The notes under the pieces: model-generated | What the model saw: only the letters and a program-made list of their open reading frames with translations | Database searches by the model: none | Told to the model about the DNA's origin: nothing | In this document: positions 1-4,296 of the stretch, piece by piece | Layout: each line of letters opens with the position of its first letter | How positions within the stretch are numbered: position 1 is the stretch's first letter | Translations under genes and position numbers: made by a program | Source of the DNA: an uncultured Oscillospiraceae bacterium | GTDB taxonomy: Bacteria > Bacillota > Clostridia > Oscillospirales > Ruminococcaceae | NCBI GenBank assembly: GCA_910579545.1 | Contig: CAJTVI010000100.1 | Location: 1 to 6,983, forward strand | Reading direction: 5' to 3' | Length of the DNA: 6,983 bases

Positions 1-106
1 CTTTCGGGGCAGGGGTGCTGTTGCCTTGAGAGACTGCTCCCCCGCGCCCGGCCGGCGATCATCTCTCCCCGGTTTGGGCACTCCCGCAAATTCTCCCGCC
101 CGGCGC
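1..106. other. Left-edge stretch, no gene supported
   Basis: This stretch lies just downstream of the sbcD stop on the minus strand, where sbcC is often found. I translated the minus strand in all three frames and saw neither the N-terminus expected of SbcC (a short basic start followed by a Walker A region) nor a well-placed ribosome binding site. If sbcC is adjacent, it starts beyond the window edge. No clear terminator was seen either, so an sbcD-sbcC operon remains possible. Confidence 0.4.
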
Positions 107-1234
107 TCAGGGCTGCCAGATCTCTTGCATCAGCCCCTCGAGATACCCGGCCTGCCGGGGGGTCATGGGGCAGCCGTTCTGGCTCTCGTACAGCCGGGCA
201 AACAGTTCCATCGGGCTTTGGGCGGCCGCGGCGGCGTCCGGCAGTTCCCCCGCGGCCCGGGTGCGGGCGTTGTCGTAATCCAGCCGCATCAGCAGCGGAT
301 ACACCGCCCGCAGCCGGCCCACCGCGTCGGGCTGGTCCTCCTCGTCGGTCAGGGTGATGTGCAGGTAGCACCCGGGCAGCCCGGTGCCCGCGTAGTAGGG
401 GCGGGCGGTCAGTTCCTCGTACCGGCCGCGGATCTCGCGCATTGGGTGCAGCGGGGCCAGCGGCACGCACCGCACCGACACCTCCCCCTTGGCCCCAAGG
501 CTCACAACGGCGGCGGATTTTTGCTCCCCCGCCTCGGAAAAGGAGTAGGCCAGCGGGGTGCCGCAGTAGCGCATGTTTCCGCCCGCCGCCTGGGGCCGGT
601 GCAGGTGGCCCAGCGCCACATAGTCAAAGGGGGCGAACACCGCGCCGTCCACCCCTTCGGCGCCGCCGGCAAACAGCTCCTCGGATTCCGCCCGGGCCGA
701 GCCCACCACAAACTGATGGGTCACCAGCAGGTTGCGCACCCCGGGATCCAGCCGCATCCGCCCCACCGCGGCCCGCATGGCGTCGGTGACGGTCTCGATG
801 GTCTCGCCCTCAAAAAAGCGGCGCACACCGGCCGGGCGCAGAAAGGGCAGCAGGTAGACCCGCAGCGGGCCGTGCTCGTCCCGCAGCTCCACCGGCTCGA
901 CCCGGCCGTCGTACACCGGGGCCAGATGCACCCCGGCCGGGGCCATCAGACGGCCGCCAAAGGCCAGCCGCTCGGGCGAATCGTGGTTGCCGCTGATCAC
1001 AAACACCCGCCCGCACAGCCCGGCCAGCTGTACCAAAAAGCTGTCGAACAGCTCCACCGCCTCGGCCGGCGGGGCCGCCCGGTCGTAGACGTCCCCCGCG
1101 ATCAGCACCCCGTCCGGCCGCTCGGCCCGGGCCAGTTCGAGCAGCTGCCCGAGGATATAGCGCTGGTCCTCCAGCATCGAAAACCCGTTCACCCGCTTGC
1201 CCAGGTGCAGGTCCGAAAGATGGATGAACTTCAC
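107..1234 (-). CDS. sbcD: SbcD-type exonuclease subunit (calcineurin-like metallophosphoesterase)
   Basis: This is the nuclease subunit of the SbcCD complex (the bacterial Mre11-Rad50 equivalent), which processes DNA ends and cleaves hairpins using two metal ions. The 375-residue product is close to the usual SbcD length. All metallophosphoesterase motifs are present in order: DLH (D8, H10), GDVYD (D48, D51), GNHD (N83, H84, D85), H173 in VTHQ, and GHLH (H210, H212). The C-terminal third after about residue 260 corresponds to the capping/SbcC-contact region. I chose the GTG start at 1234 because the protein then begins at the conserved KFIHLSDLHLG and a strong GGGGAGGTGA site sits 5 nt upstream. 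The frame stays open further upstream, but through a repeat, a terminator and a tRNA gene, so that part is not coding. The partner sbcC is not in the window. The family assignment is firm; a YhaO-like relative is the main alternative. Confidence 0.93.
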   Translation of the reverse strand: MKFIHLSDLHLGKRVNGFSMLEDQRYILGQLLELARAERPDGVLIAGDVYDRAAPPAEAVELFDSFLVQLAGLCGRVFVISGNHDSPERLAFGGRLMAPAGVHLAPVYDGRVEPVELRDEHGPLRVYLLPFLRPAGVRRFFEGETIETVTDAMRAAVGRMRLDPGVRNLLVTHQFVVGSARAESEELFAGGAEGVDGAVFAPFDYVALGHLHRPQAAGGNMRYCGTPLAYSFSEAGEQKSAAVVSLGAKGEVSVRCVPLAPLHPMREIRGRYEELTARPYYAGTGLPGCYLHITLTDEEDQPDAVGRLRAVYPLLMRLDYDNARTRAAGELPDAAAAAQSPMELFARLYESQNGCPMTPRQAGYLEGLMQEIWQP

Positions 1235-1239
1235 GCCGC

Positions 1240-1249
1240 TCACCTCCCC
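1240..1249 (-). promoter_or_regulatory. Ribosome binding site of sbcD
   Basis: The minus strand reads GGGGAGGTGA, followed by 5 nt and then the GTG at 1234. This near-perfect Shine-Dalgarno match at ideal spacing is what decides the GTG start over the upstream ATG near 1416. Confidence 0.8.
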
Positions 1250-1250
1250 T

Positions 1251-1336
1251 TTTGCGGCGCCGCGCCGCTTTTTGGCGCGCTTTGGGCCGCTTTGGGCCGC
1301 GCCGCATTTGGCGCACTTTGGGCCGCTTTGCGCCGC
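1251..1336. repeat. Cluster of imperfect 10-bp repeats (TTTGSGSCGC) in the sbcD leader
   Basis: Seven copies of a decamer related to TTTGGGCCGC (plus-strand reading) start at 1251, 1271, 1281, 1291, 1307, 1317 and 1327. Those at 1281, 1291 and 1317 are identical. Most abut exactly; there are interruptions at 1261-1270 and 1301-1306. The array lies directly upstream of the sbcD ribosome binding site, so it would be in the 5' untranslated region of an sbcD transcript. The period (10) is not a multiple of three, which argues against a coding repeat. Function is unknown; slippage-generated sequence or a protein-binding array are both possible. Confidence 0.75.
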
Positions 1337-1400
1337 ACCCGCCGCCGCTTTTTCCGCCTCTTTAAGCTGTGCGGCCGGCCGGCGCCCACCGTGATTTTGG

Positions 1401-1431
1401 CCCGGCGGGCGTCCCATGCCCGCCGGGTTTT
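1401..1431 (+). terminator. Terminator-like hairpin with no obvious gene
   Basis: A perfect 10-bp stem (CCCGGCGGGC at 1401-1410 with GCCCGCCGGG at 1418-1427) encloses a 7-nt loop and is followed on the plus strand by TTTT then CC and TTT. No plus-strand gene precedes it. On the minus strand, the direction of tRNA-Tyr and sbcD, there is no T-run. It may block antisense transcription or be a leftover repeat. Confidence 0.45.
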
Positions 1432-1461
1432 CCTTTGCCGCCGCCAAAAGGCCGGTACAGC

Positions 1462-1490
1462 AAAAAAGCACCGCCAGTGCGGCGGTGCTT
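1462..1490 (-). terminator. Intrinsic terminator of tRNA-Tyr
   Basis: Reading the minus strand, a 10-bp perfect stem (AAGCACCGCC paired with GGCGGTGCTT, 5-nt loop) ends in a run of six T. It begins 9 nt after the tRNA CCA end, so it is the natural 3' end of the tRNA-Tyr transcript and separates it from sbcD. The plus-strand side also has a T-rich tail (TCCTGTTTT), so weak bidirectional action is possible. Confidence 0.88.
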
Positions 1491-1498
1491 TCCTGTTT

Positions 1499-1584
1499 TG
1501 GTGGGAGCGGGTGGATTCGAACCACCGAAGCAATTATGCAACAGATTTACAGTCTGCCCCCATTGGCCGCTCGGGAACACTCCC
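1499..1584 (-). tRNA. tRNA-Tyr (anticodon GTA)
   Basis: The 86-nt minus-strand sequence folds as a complete tRNA. The acceptor stem pairs GGGAGTG with CGCTCCC (one G-U pair). The D-arm contains CCGAGCGGCCAA. The anticodon stem-loop has loop CTGTAAA, with GTA at plus positions 1548-1550. There is a long variable arm, as expected for bacterial tRNA-Tyr. The T-arm is GGTGG-TTCGAAT-CCACC, the discriminator is A, and CCA is encoded in the gene. It is a single-tRNA unit with its own promoter (1616-1644) and terminator (1462-1490). It delivers tyrosine at UAU/UAC codons. Confidence 0.97.
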
Positions 1585-1615
1585 ACATTCCCGCACATCA
1601 AATGAGTGCTTGCTT

Positions 1616-1644
1616 ATTATAGCAGGCCCATGCCAAAAATGCAA
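1616..1644 (-). promoter_or_regulatory. Sigma-A-type promoter of tRNA-Tyr
   Basis: On the minus strand, TTGCAT (1639-1644) is followed by exactly 17 bp and a perfect TATAAT (1616-1621). The predicted start lies about 25 nt upstream of the mature tRNA 5' end, leaving a short leader for RNase P to remove. The -10 is perfect and the -35 matches 4 of 6 positions. Confidence 0.88.
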
Positions 1645-1692
1645 GAGGGGATTTTTGCTTTTTTGCGCTCTTTGCGCCCTGATCCCTGCCGA

Positions 1693-1747
1693 TCTGGGGG
1701 CCAACGGCCCCCAGACCCCCATCCTGCCGCACGAATCATCGTGCGGC
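1693..1747 (+). repeat. Composite two-hairpin intergenic repeat, copy 1
   Basis: Hairpin A is a 10-bp stem (TCTGGGGGCC with GGCCCCCAGA, loop AAC, 1693-1715), followed by CCCCC. Hairpin B is a 9-bp stem (GCCGCACGA with TCGTGCGGC, loop ATCA, 1726-1747). The same two hairpins recur in the same order, orientation and spacing at 6354-6412, with changes in the A stem that keep the pairing. It lies in the divergent intergenic region between tRNA-Tyr and the citrate synthase gene and encodes no protein. Confidence 0.85.
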
Positions 1748-1831
1748 GGAAATCGGCCCCCGGCCGCGGCAACGCCTTTCCCCCGCCCCCCAAAAGTTCA
1801 CAAAAAAACTATATTTCCGCGGGCCGTTTTA

Positions 1832-1840
1832 TGGTATAAT
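1832..1840 (+). promoter_or_regulatory. Extended -10 promoter P1 (citrate synthase leader)
   Basis: TGGTATAAT is a perfect -10 hexamer (1835-1840) with the TGn extension. No convincing -35 lies 16-18 bp upstream, which is tolerated by extended -10 promoters. The predicted start near 1847 gives a leader of about 180 nt to the citrate synthase start codon. Confidence 0.7.
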
Positions 1841-1891
1841 AAATCTGTCCGATCGGCAAGGCCGGGCCGCAGGCAGCGGCTGGGCGTAATA

Positions 1892-1900
1892 TGGTATAAC
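1892..1900 (+). promoter_or_regulatory. Extended -10 promoter P2 (citrate synthase leader)
   Basis: TGGTATAAC (hexamer 1895-1900) repeats P1 exactly 60 bp downstream, within a shared ATGGTATAA core. It has no clear -35. A start near 1907 would place the terminator-like hairpin at 1920-1961 almost at the 5' end of the RNA. Confidence 0.5.
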
Positions 1901-1919
1901 AATTTTATCCCGCACACCG

Positions 1920-1961
1920 GGCCGGCATCCCCCGCCATGGGCTGCCCTGCCGGCCTTTTTT
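1920..1961 (+). terminator. Leader terminator/attenuator-like hairpin 1
   Basis: GGCCGGCA (1920-1927) pairs perfectly with TGCCGGCC (1948-1955), with a 20-nt intervening loop, and is followed by TTTTTT (1956-1961). This has the form of an intrinsic terminator but lies between the promoters and the citrate synthase gene. A GGCAGC at 1872-1877, present only in RNA from P1, is complementary to GCTGCC at 1941-1946 and could compete with it. That competition is inference. Confidence 0.6.
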
Positions 1962-1969
1962 AAAACGGG

Positions 1970-2007
1970 CGCCTTTTGTGCCTTGGGCCAAGGGGCGTTC
2001 CTTTTTT
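1970..2007 (+). promoter_or_regulatory. Second terminator-like leader hairpin
   Basis: CGCC (1970-1973) pairs with GGCG (1994-1997) around an inner perfect stem CCTTG-GGC-CAAGG (1981-1993). After TTCC comes TTTTTT (2002-2007). The stem is interrupted by a 7-nt bulge, so it is weaker than the hairpin at 1920. It ends only 4 nt before the Shine-Dalgarno sequence. Confidence 0.45.
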
Positions 2008-2017
2008 ATAAAGGAGG
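1998..2017 (+). promoter_or_regulatory. Ribosome binding site of citrate synthase, possibly sequestered
   Basis: AAGGAGG (2011-2017) lies 10 nt before the ATG at 2028 and fixes that start. The preceding TCCTTT (1999-2004) is perfectly complementary to AAAGGA (2010-2015) with a 5-nt loop, so the RNA could fold the Shine-Dalgarno into a small A/U-rich hairpin. The pairing is visible; a regulatory role is inference. Confidence 0.6.
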
Positions 2018-2027
2018 CGTATGCACC

Positions 2028-3398
2028 ATGGCAGAAGTATCCGAGTATTCCCGCGTCACCCCCCAGATGGAGGCGCTGGCCGCGCTGTGCCTTGCAAACA
2101 GCAGCATCGACCCCGCGGCCTACATCACCCACGACGTCAAGCGGGGCCTGCGGGATCTGAACGGGGTGGGCGTGATGGCCGGCCTGACCGAGATCAGCGA
2201 GATCCGCTCCTCCAAAATGGAAAACGGCAAAAAGGTGCCGATCGACGGCGAGCTCTACTACCGCGGCTATGCCATTGCCGACATTGTGCGCGGCTTTGTG
2301 GAGAGCGACCGGTTCGGCTTTGAGGAAACGGCCTTTTTGCTCATGTTCGGCAAGCTGCCCACCCCGGCCGAGCTGGCGGGCTTTACCGAGCAGCTGGCCT
2401 TTTTCCGCAGCCTGCCCACCAACTTTGTGCGGGACGTCATCCTCAAGGCCCCCTCGCAGGACATGATGAACACCCTGGCCCGCAGCGTGCTGACCATGGC
2501 CGGCTACGACGAGCGGCCGGACGACATCTCGCTGCCCAACGTGGTGCGCCAGTGCATGGACCTGCTGGCCATCTTCCCGCTGCTGGCGGTGTACGGCTAC
2601 CAGGCGTTCAGCTATTACAAGGAGGGCAAGAGCCTGTTTATCCACGCGCCGCTGCCCGGGCTCTCCACCTCCGAAAACATCCTGGCCCTGCTGCGGCCGG
2701 ATGGGAAATACTCCAAATTAGAGGCCCGGCTGCTGGATCTCTGCCTTGTGCTGCACGCCGAGCACGGCGGCGGCAACAACTCCACCTTTACCACCCATGT
2801 GGTCACCTCCAGCGGCACCGATACATACAGCTGCATGGCGGCGGCGCTGGCCAGCCTCAAGGGGCCGCGGCACGGCGGGGCCAACATCAAGGTGGTGCAG
2901 ATGTTTGAGGACATGAAGCAGGCCGTGCGCGACTGGAAGGACGACGAGGAACTGAGCCGCTACCTGCTGGGCCTTCTCAACAAGCAGAACTTTGACAAGG
3001 CCGGCCTGATCTACGGCATGGGCCACGCGGTGTATTCGATCAGCGACCCGCGCGCGCGGATCCTCAAGGGGTTTGTGGAGATGCTCAGCCGGGAAAAGGG
3101 CTTTGACGAGGAGTACGCCCTCTACGCCGCGGTCGAGCGGCTGGCCCCCCAGGTGATCGCGCAGCAGCGCAAAATTTACAAGGGTGTCTCGGCCAACGTG
3201 GACTTTTACAGCGGCTTTGTCTACCACATGCTGGGCCTGCCTGTGGAACTGTACACCCCCATCTTCGCGGTGGCCCGGGTGGCCGGCTGGAGCGCCCACC
3301 GGATGGAGGAACTGGTCAACATGGGCAAGATCATCCGCCCGGCCTACGCCTCGGTGCAGCCGGTGCGGCCCTACATCCCCTGGGACCAGCGCGCCTGA
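2028..3398 (+). CDS. gltA: Citrate synthase (citrate/2-methylcitrate synthase family)
   Basis: The product condenses acetyl-CoA with oxaloacetate to give citrate, in the cytoplasm. In anaerobes of this kind the step usually feeds 2-oxoglutarate and glutamate synthesis. The 456-residue protein has an N-terminal extension of about 45 residues before the conserved core, then YYRGYAIADI (77-86), EETAFLLMFGKLP (99-111) and the catalytic triad. The triad is H246 in HAEHGGGN, H282 in GPRHGGAN and D392 in NVDFYSG. The GMGHAVYSISDPRA segment (330-343) carries the substrate-binding His333 and Arg342. I chose ATG 2028 for its AAGGAGG site. The in-frame TTG at 1983 lies in the leader hairpin, and ATG 2021 is out of frame. 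Aconitase and isocitrate dehydrogenase genes are not adjacent, so it looks monocistronic. Sequence alone cannot exclude 2-methylcitrate synthase activity. Confidence 0.93.
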   Translation: MAEVSEYSRVTPQMEALAALCLANSSIDPAAYITHDVKRGLRDLNGVGVMAGLTEISEIRSSKMENGKKVPIDGELYYRGYAIADIVRGFVESDRFGFEETAFLLMFGKLPTPAELAGFTEQLAFFRSLPTNFVRDVILKAPSQDMMNTLARSVLTMAGYDERPDDISLPNVVRQCMDLLAIFPLLAVYGYQAFSYYKEGKSLFIHAPLPGLSTSENILALLRPDGKYSKLEARLLDLCLVLHAEHGGGNNSTFTTHVVTSSGTDTYSCMAAALASLKGPRHGGANIKVVQMFEDMKQAVRDWKDDEELSRYLLGLLNKQNFDKAGLIYGMGHAVYSISDPRARILKGFVEMLSREKGFDEEYALYAAVERLAPQVIAQQRKIYKGVSANVDFYSGFVYHMLGLPVELYTPIFAVARVAGWSAHRMEELVNMGKIIRPAYASVQPVRPYIPWDQRA

Positions 3399-3461
3399 GC
3401 GCGGCGCGGGCCCCCACGCAGCAAGCGGACGGCATGGGGCCAGTTTGAAATTACTTTCGCC

Positions 3462-3504
3462 GGCAGCGGCAAGGCTGCCCAAGGCCGAAAAGGCGGCCGC
3501 TTTT
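3462..3504 (+). terminator. Weak terminator candidate after citrate synthase
   Basis: Two small hairpins follow one another: GGCAGC-GGCAAG-GCTGCC (3462-3479), with no T-run, and GGCCG-AAAAGG-CGGCC (3483-3498), followed by GC and TTTT. Neither is a strong intrinsic terminator, so read-through into the next ORF is possible. Confidence 0.35.
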
Positions 3505-3540
3505 ACCCCGGCTCCCGACCCCCTGTCTCAAGAAAGATTT

Positions 3541-3546
3541 TATAAT
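3541..3546 (+). promoter_or_regulatory. -10 box before the 85-codon ORF
   Basis: A perfect TATAAT lies 21 nt before the ATG at 3568. No good -35 is seen 16-18 bp upstream and there is no TGn extension, so the call rests on the hexamer and its position alone. Transcription would start near 3552, leaving a very short leader that still contains the GGGAGA site. Confidence 0.45.
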
Positions 3547-3567
3547 GCATATGGGAGATGGAACAGC

Positions 3568-3825
3568 ATGGGGTCAGATACATCGTGCAATGATCAGGGC
3601 CTTACCCCAGAACAGATACAGCAGTTGAAACGGGACCTTACAGAGCATCCCATCGACCCCGCATACGATGAGATTTGCGGGCCGGATGAATTCTATGATG
3701 GGTATGACCCGGTTGTTTATGGGCAATTTTTAGCCCGCGAAGCATACGAAACGTTGAAGAGGTCAGGCGCCCTCCCCGACGAACTGCGCCGGCCGGATGA
3801 TCCGCCGGAACAGACCGGCAAATAA
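3568..3825 (+). CDS. Small acidic protein of unknown function (85 aa)
   Basis: I do not recognise this protein. It is soluble (no membrane segment or signal peptide), acidic, and rich in Asp, Glu and Pro. Residues 13-24 (TPEQIQQLKRDL) and 50-67 look helical, separated by a Pro/Asp/Tyr-rich middle with PDEFYDGYDPV near 39-49. The tail is polar and Pro-rich. The start is supported by GGGAGA 9 nt upstream and a TATAAT at 3541-3546. The stop is followed within 70 nt by a very strong terminator. The frame is open further upstream, but only as an out-of-frame shadow of citrate synthase. Codon use is visibly less G/C-biased (ATA, TTA, GAT, CAA) than in the neighbouring genes, which may mean recent acquisition or low expression. 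Confidence 0.65.
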   Translation: MGSDTSCNDQGLTPEQIQQLKRDLTEHPIDPAYDEICGPDEFYDGYDPVVYGQFLAREAYETLKRSGALPDELRRPDDPPEQTGK

Positions 3826-3870
3826 CCTGATCCCCCTGCCTCGCGGCTGGCGGCGGGGTGAGCGGGGGAT

Positions 3871-3889
3871 TTGCCGGCTTGGCCGGCAA
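3871..3889 (+). repeat. Perfect short hairpin before the main terminator
   Basis: TTGCCGGC (3871-3878) and GCCGGCAA (3882-3889) form an 8-bp perfect stem with a 3-nt loop. It is followed 2 nt later by the larger terminator stem. It may help stop transcription or protect the 3' end of the RNA. Confidence 0.6.
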
Positions 3890-3891
3890 TA

Positions 3892-3927
3892 GGCCTGGGG
3901 GGCAGAGCCCCCCAGGCCCCCTTTTTT
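3892..3927 (+). terminator. Strong intrinsic terminator of the 85-codon ORF
   Basis: A perfect 12-bp stem (GGCCTGGGGGGC at 3892-3903 with GCCCCCCAGGCC at 3907-3918, loop AGA) is followed by CCC and TTTTTT. Its core CTGGGGGG/CCCCCCAG and the following C-run match the dispersed hairpin-A family seen at 1693, 6356 and 6563, suggesting a family member used as a terminator. Confidence 0.9.
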
Positions 3928-3955
3928 GTCTTAAACAAGGAAGAACGCACTTCTG

Positions 3956-3984
3956 TTGACAAACAATCATACGCTCGTTACAGT
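3956..3984 (+). promoter_or_regulatory. Sigma-A promoter of the candidate small RNA
   Basis: A perfect TTGACA (3956-3961), exactly 17 bp, then TACAGT (3979-3984; 4 of 6 matches to TATAAT). It lies just after the 3892-3927 terminator, so it starts a new unit. The predicted start is near 3991. Confidence 0.7.
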
Positions 3985-4005
3985 AGTAGTAATGGGCGTA
4001 TGATT
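3965..4005. promoter_or_regulatory. Operator-like 10-bp inverted repeat around the -10 box
   Basis: AATCATACGC (3965-3974) and GCGTATGATT (3996-4005) are perfect inverted repeats separated by 21 bp. The left arm lies between -35 and -10 and the right arm just after the start site, so the arms bracket the -10 box with centres 31 bp (about three helical turns) apart. This is a plausible site for a repressor dimer pair. No adjacent regulator gene is present. Confidence 0.5.
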
Positions 4006-4103
4006 ATATGTGGTGTCGTTTTAAGGCTGGCAGCGGCTTTTAAAACTTGGGAATCAATGTCCGTCCCTTTGTCTTCGGGGCCATGGAAACATGGCCCCTT
4101 TTT
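3991..4103 (+). ncRNA. Candidate small RNA, about 113 nt, own promoter and terminator
   Basis: The unit is bounded by its own promoter (3956-3984) and a strong terminator (4077-4103), and has no ORF with a ribosome binding site. The predicted RNA has an A/U-rich stem GTTTTAA/TTAAAAC (4018-4024 with 4040-4046) capped by GCT-GGC-AGC, a small GGGA/TCCC hairpin (4049-4052 with 4064-4067), and the terminator stem. The next gene has a separate promoter at 4173-4201, which favours a stand-alone RNA over a leader. No known RNA family was recognised. A terminated leader of the aminotransferase gene is the alternative. Confidence 0.5.
4077..4103 (+). terminator. Intrinsic terminator of the small-RNA unit
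   Basis: GGGGCCATG (4077-4085) and CATGGCCCC (4090-4098) form a perfect 9-bp stem with a stable GAAA tetraloop, followed by TTTTT (4099-4103). It is a textbook intrinsic terminator on the plus strand. Confidence 0.92.
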
Positions 4104-4172
4104 CATGCCTGCGGGACCTTGAGCCATCCCCGCCCTCCCCCCAAAAAGCATAGGGCGCCCCCCCGCCCCGCA

Positions 4173-4201
4173 TTGATGTTTTTGCGGGATGGTGGTAAGA
4201 T
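4173..4201 (+). promoter_or_regulatory. Promoter of the aminotransferase operon
   Basis: TTGATG (4173-4178), 17 bp, then TAAGAT (4196-4201) preceded by TGG, an extended -10. Start near 4208, giving a leader of about 90 nt to the ATG at 4297. Both hexamers match 4 of 6, and the extension adds support. Confidence 0.55.
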
Positions 4202-4205
4202 AAAA

Positions 4206-4257
4206 GGCGGGGCGGCGGGCCGCTAAGGCCGGCGTGCTTTGGCGCGGCCGCCCCGCC
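4206..4257 (+). repeat. 11-bp inverted repeat in the aminotransferase leader
   Basis: GGCGGGGCGGC (4206-4216) is perfectly complementary to GCCGCCCCGCC (4247-4257), with 30 nt between them that can form smaller GGCC hairpins. It sits at the predicted transcription start and ends about 24 nt before the ribosome binding site. There is no T-run, so it is not an intrinsic terminator. It may stabilise the 5' end or be a binding site. Confidence 0.55.
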
Positions 4258-4296
4258 CCGGGGAATGGGAACGACGATGAGGGAAGGGGAAAAAGC

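Noticed and set aside
1..106. Start of sbcC downstream of sbcD
   Set aside because: None of the three minus-strand frames shows an SbcC-like N-terminus or a well-placed ribosome binding site.
1251..1336. CRISPR array or replication iterons
   Set aside because: The units are only 10 bp with no unique spacers, so it is not CRISPR. No replication gene or A/T-rich melting region is nearby to support an origin.
1401..1431. Terminator for tRNA-Tyr or sbcD
   Set aside because: The T-run is on the plus strand only, the wrong direction for both genes. tRNA-Tyr already has a better terminator at 1462-1490.
1235..1525. N-terminal extension of SbcD (open frame upstream of the GTG)
   Set aside because: The extension would translate the 10-bp repeats, the tRNA terminator and part of the tRNA. 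SbcD proteins begin at KFIHLSDLHLG, and the best ribosome binding site is at the GTG 1234.
26..1963. 645-codon plus-strand open frame
   Set aside because: It runs antisense through sbcD, the tRNA-Tyr gene, its terminator and promoter, and the repeats. The protein is low-complexity Pro/Gly/Arg/His with no motif; it is a GC-rich shadow frame.
1983..2027. Earlier TTG start for citrate synthase, or ATG at 2021
   Set aside because: The TTG lies in the leader hairpin without a ribosome binding site and would translate the T-run and the AAGGAGG itself. ATG 2021 is out of frame.
4001..4122. 40-codon ORF in the small-RNA region (starts at an ATG at 4001)
   Set aside because: There is no ribosome binding site, and it would read straight through the strong terminator at 4077-4103. 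The protein has no recognisable feature.
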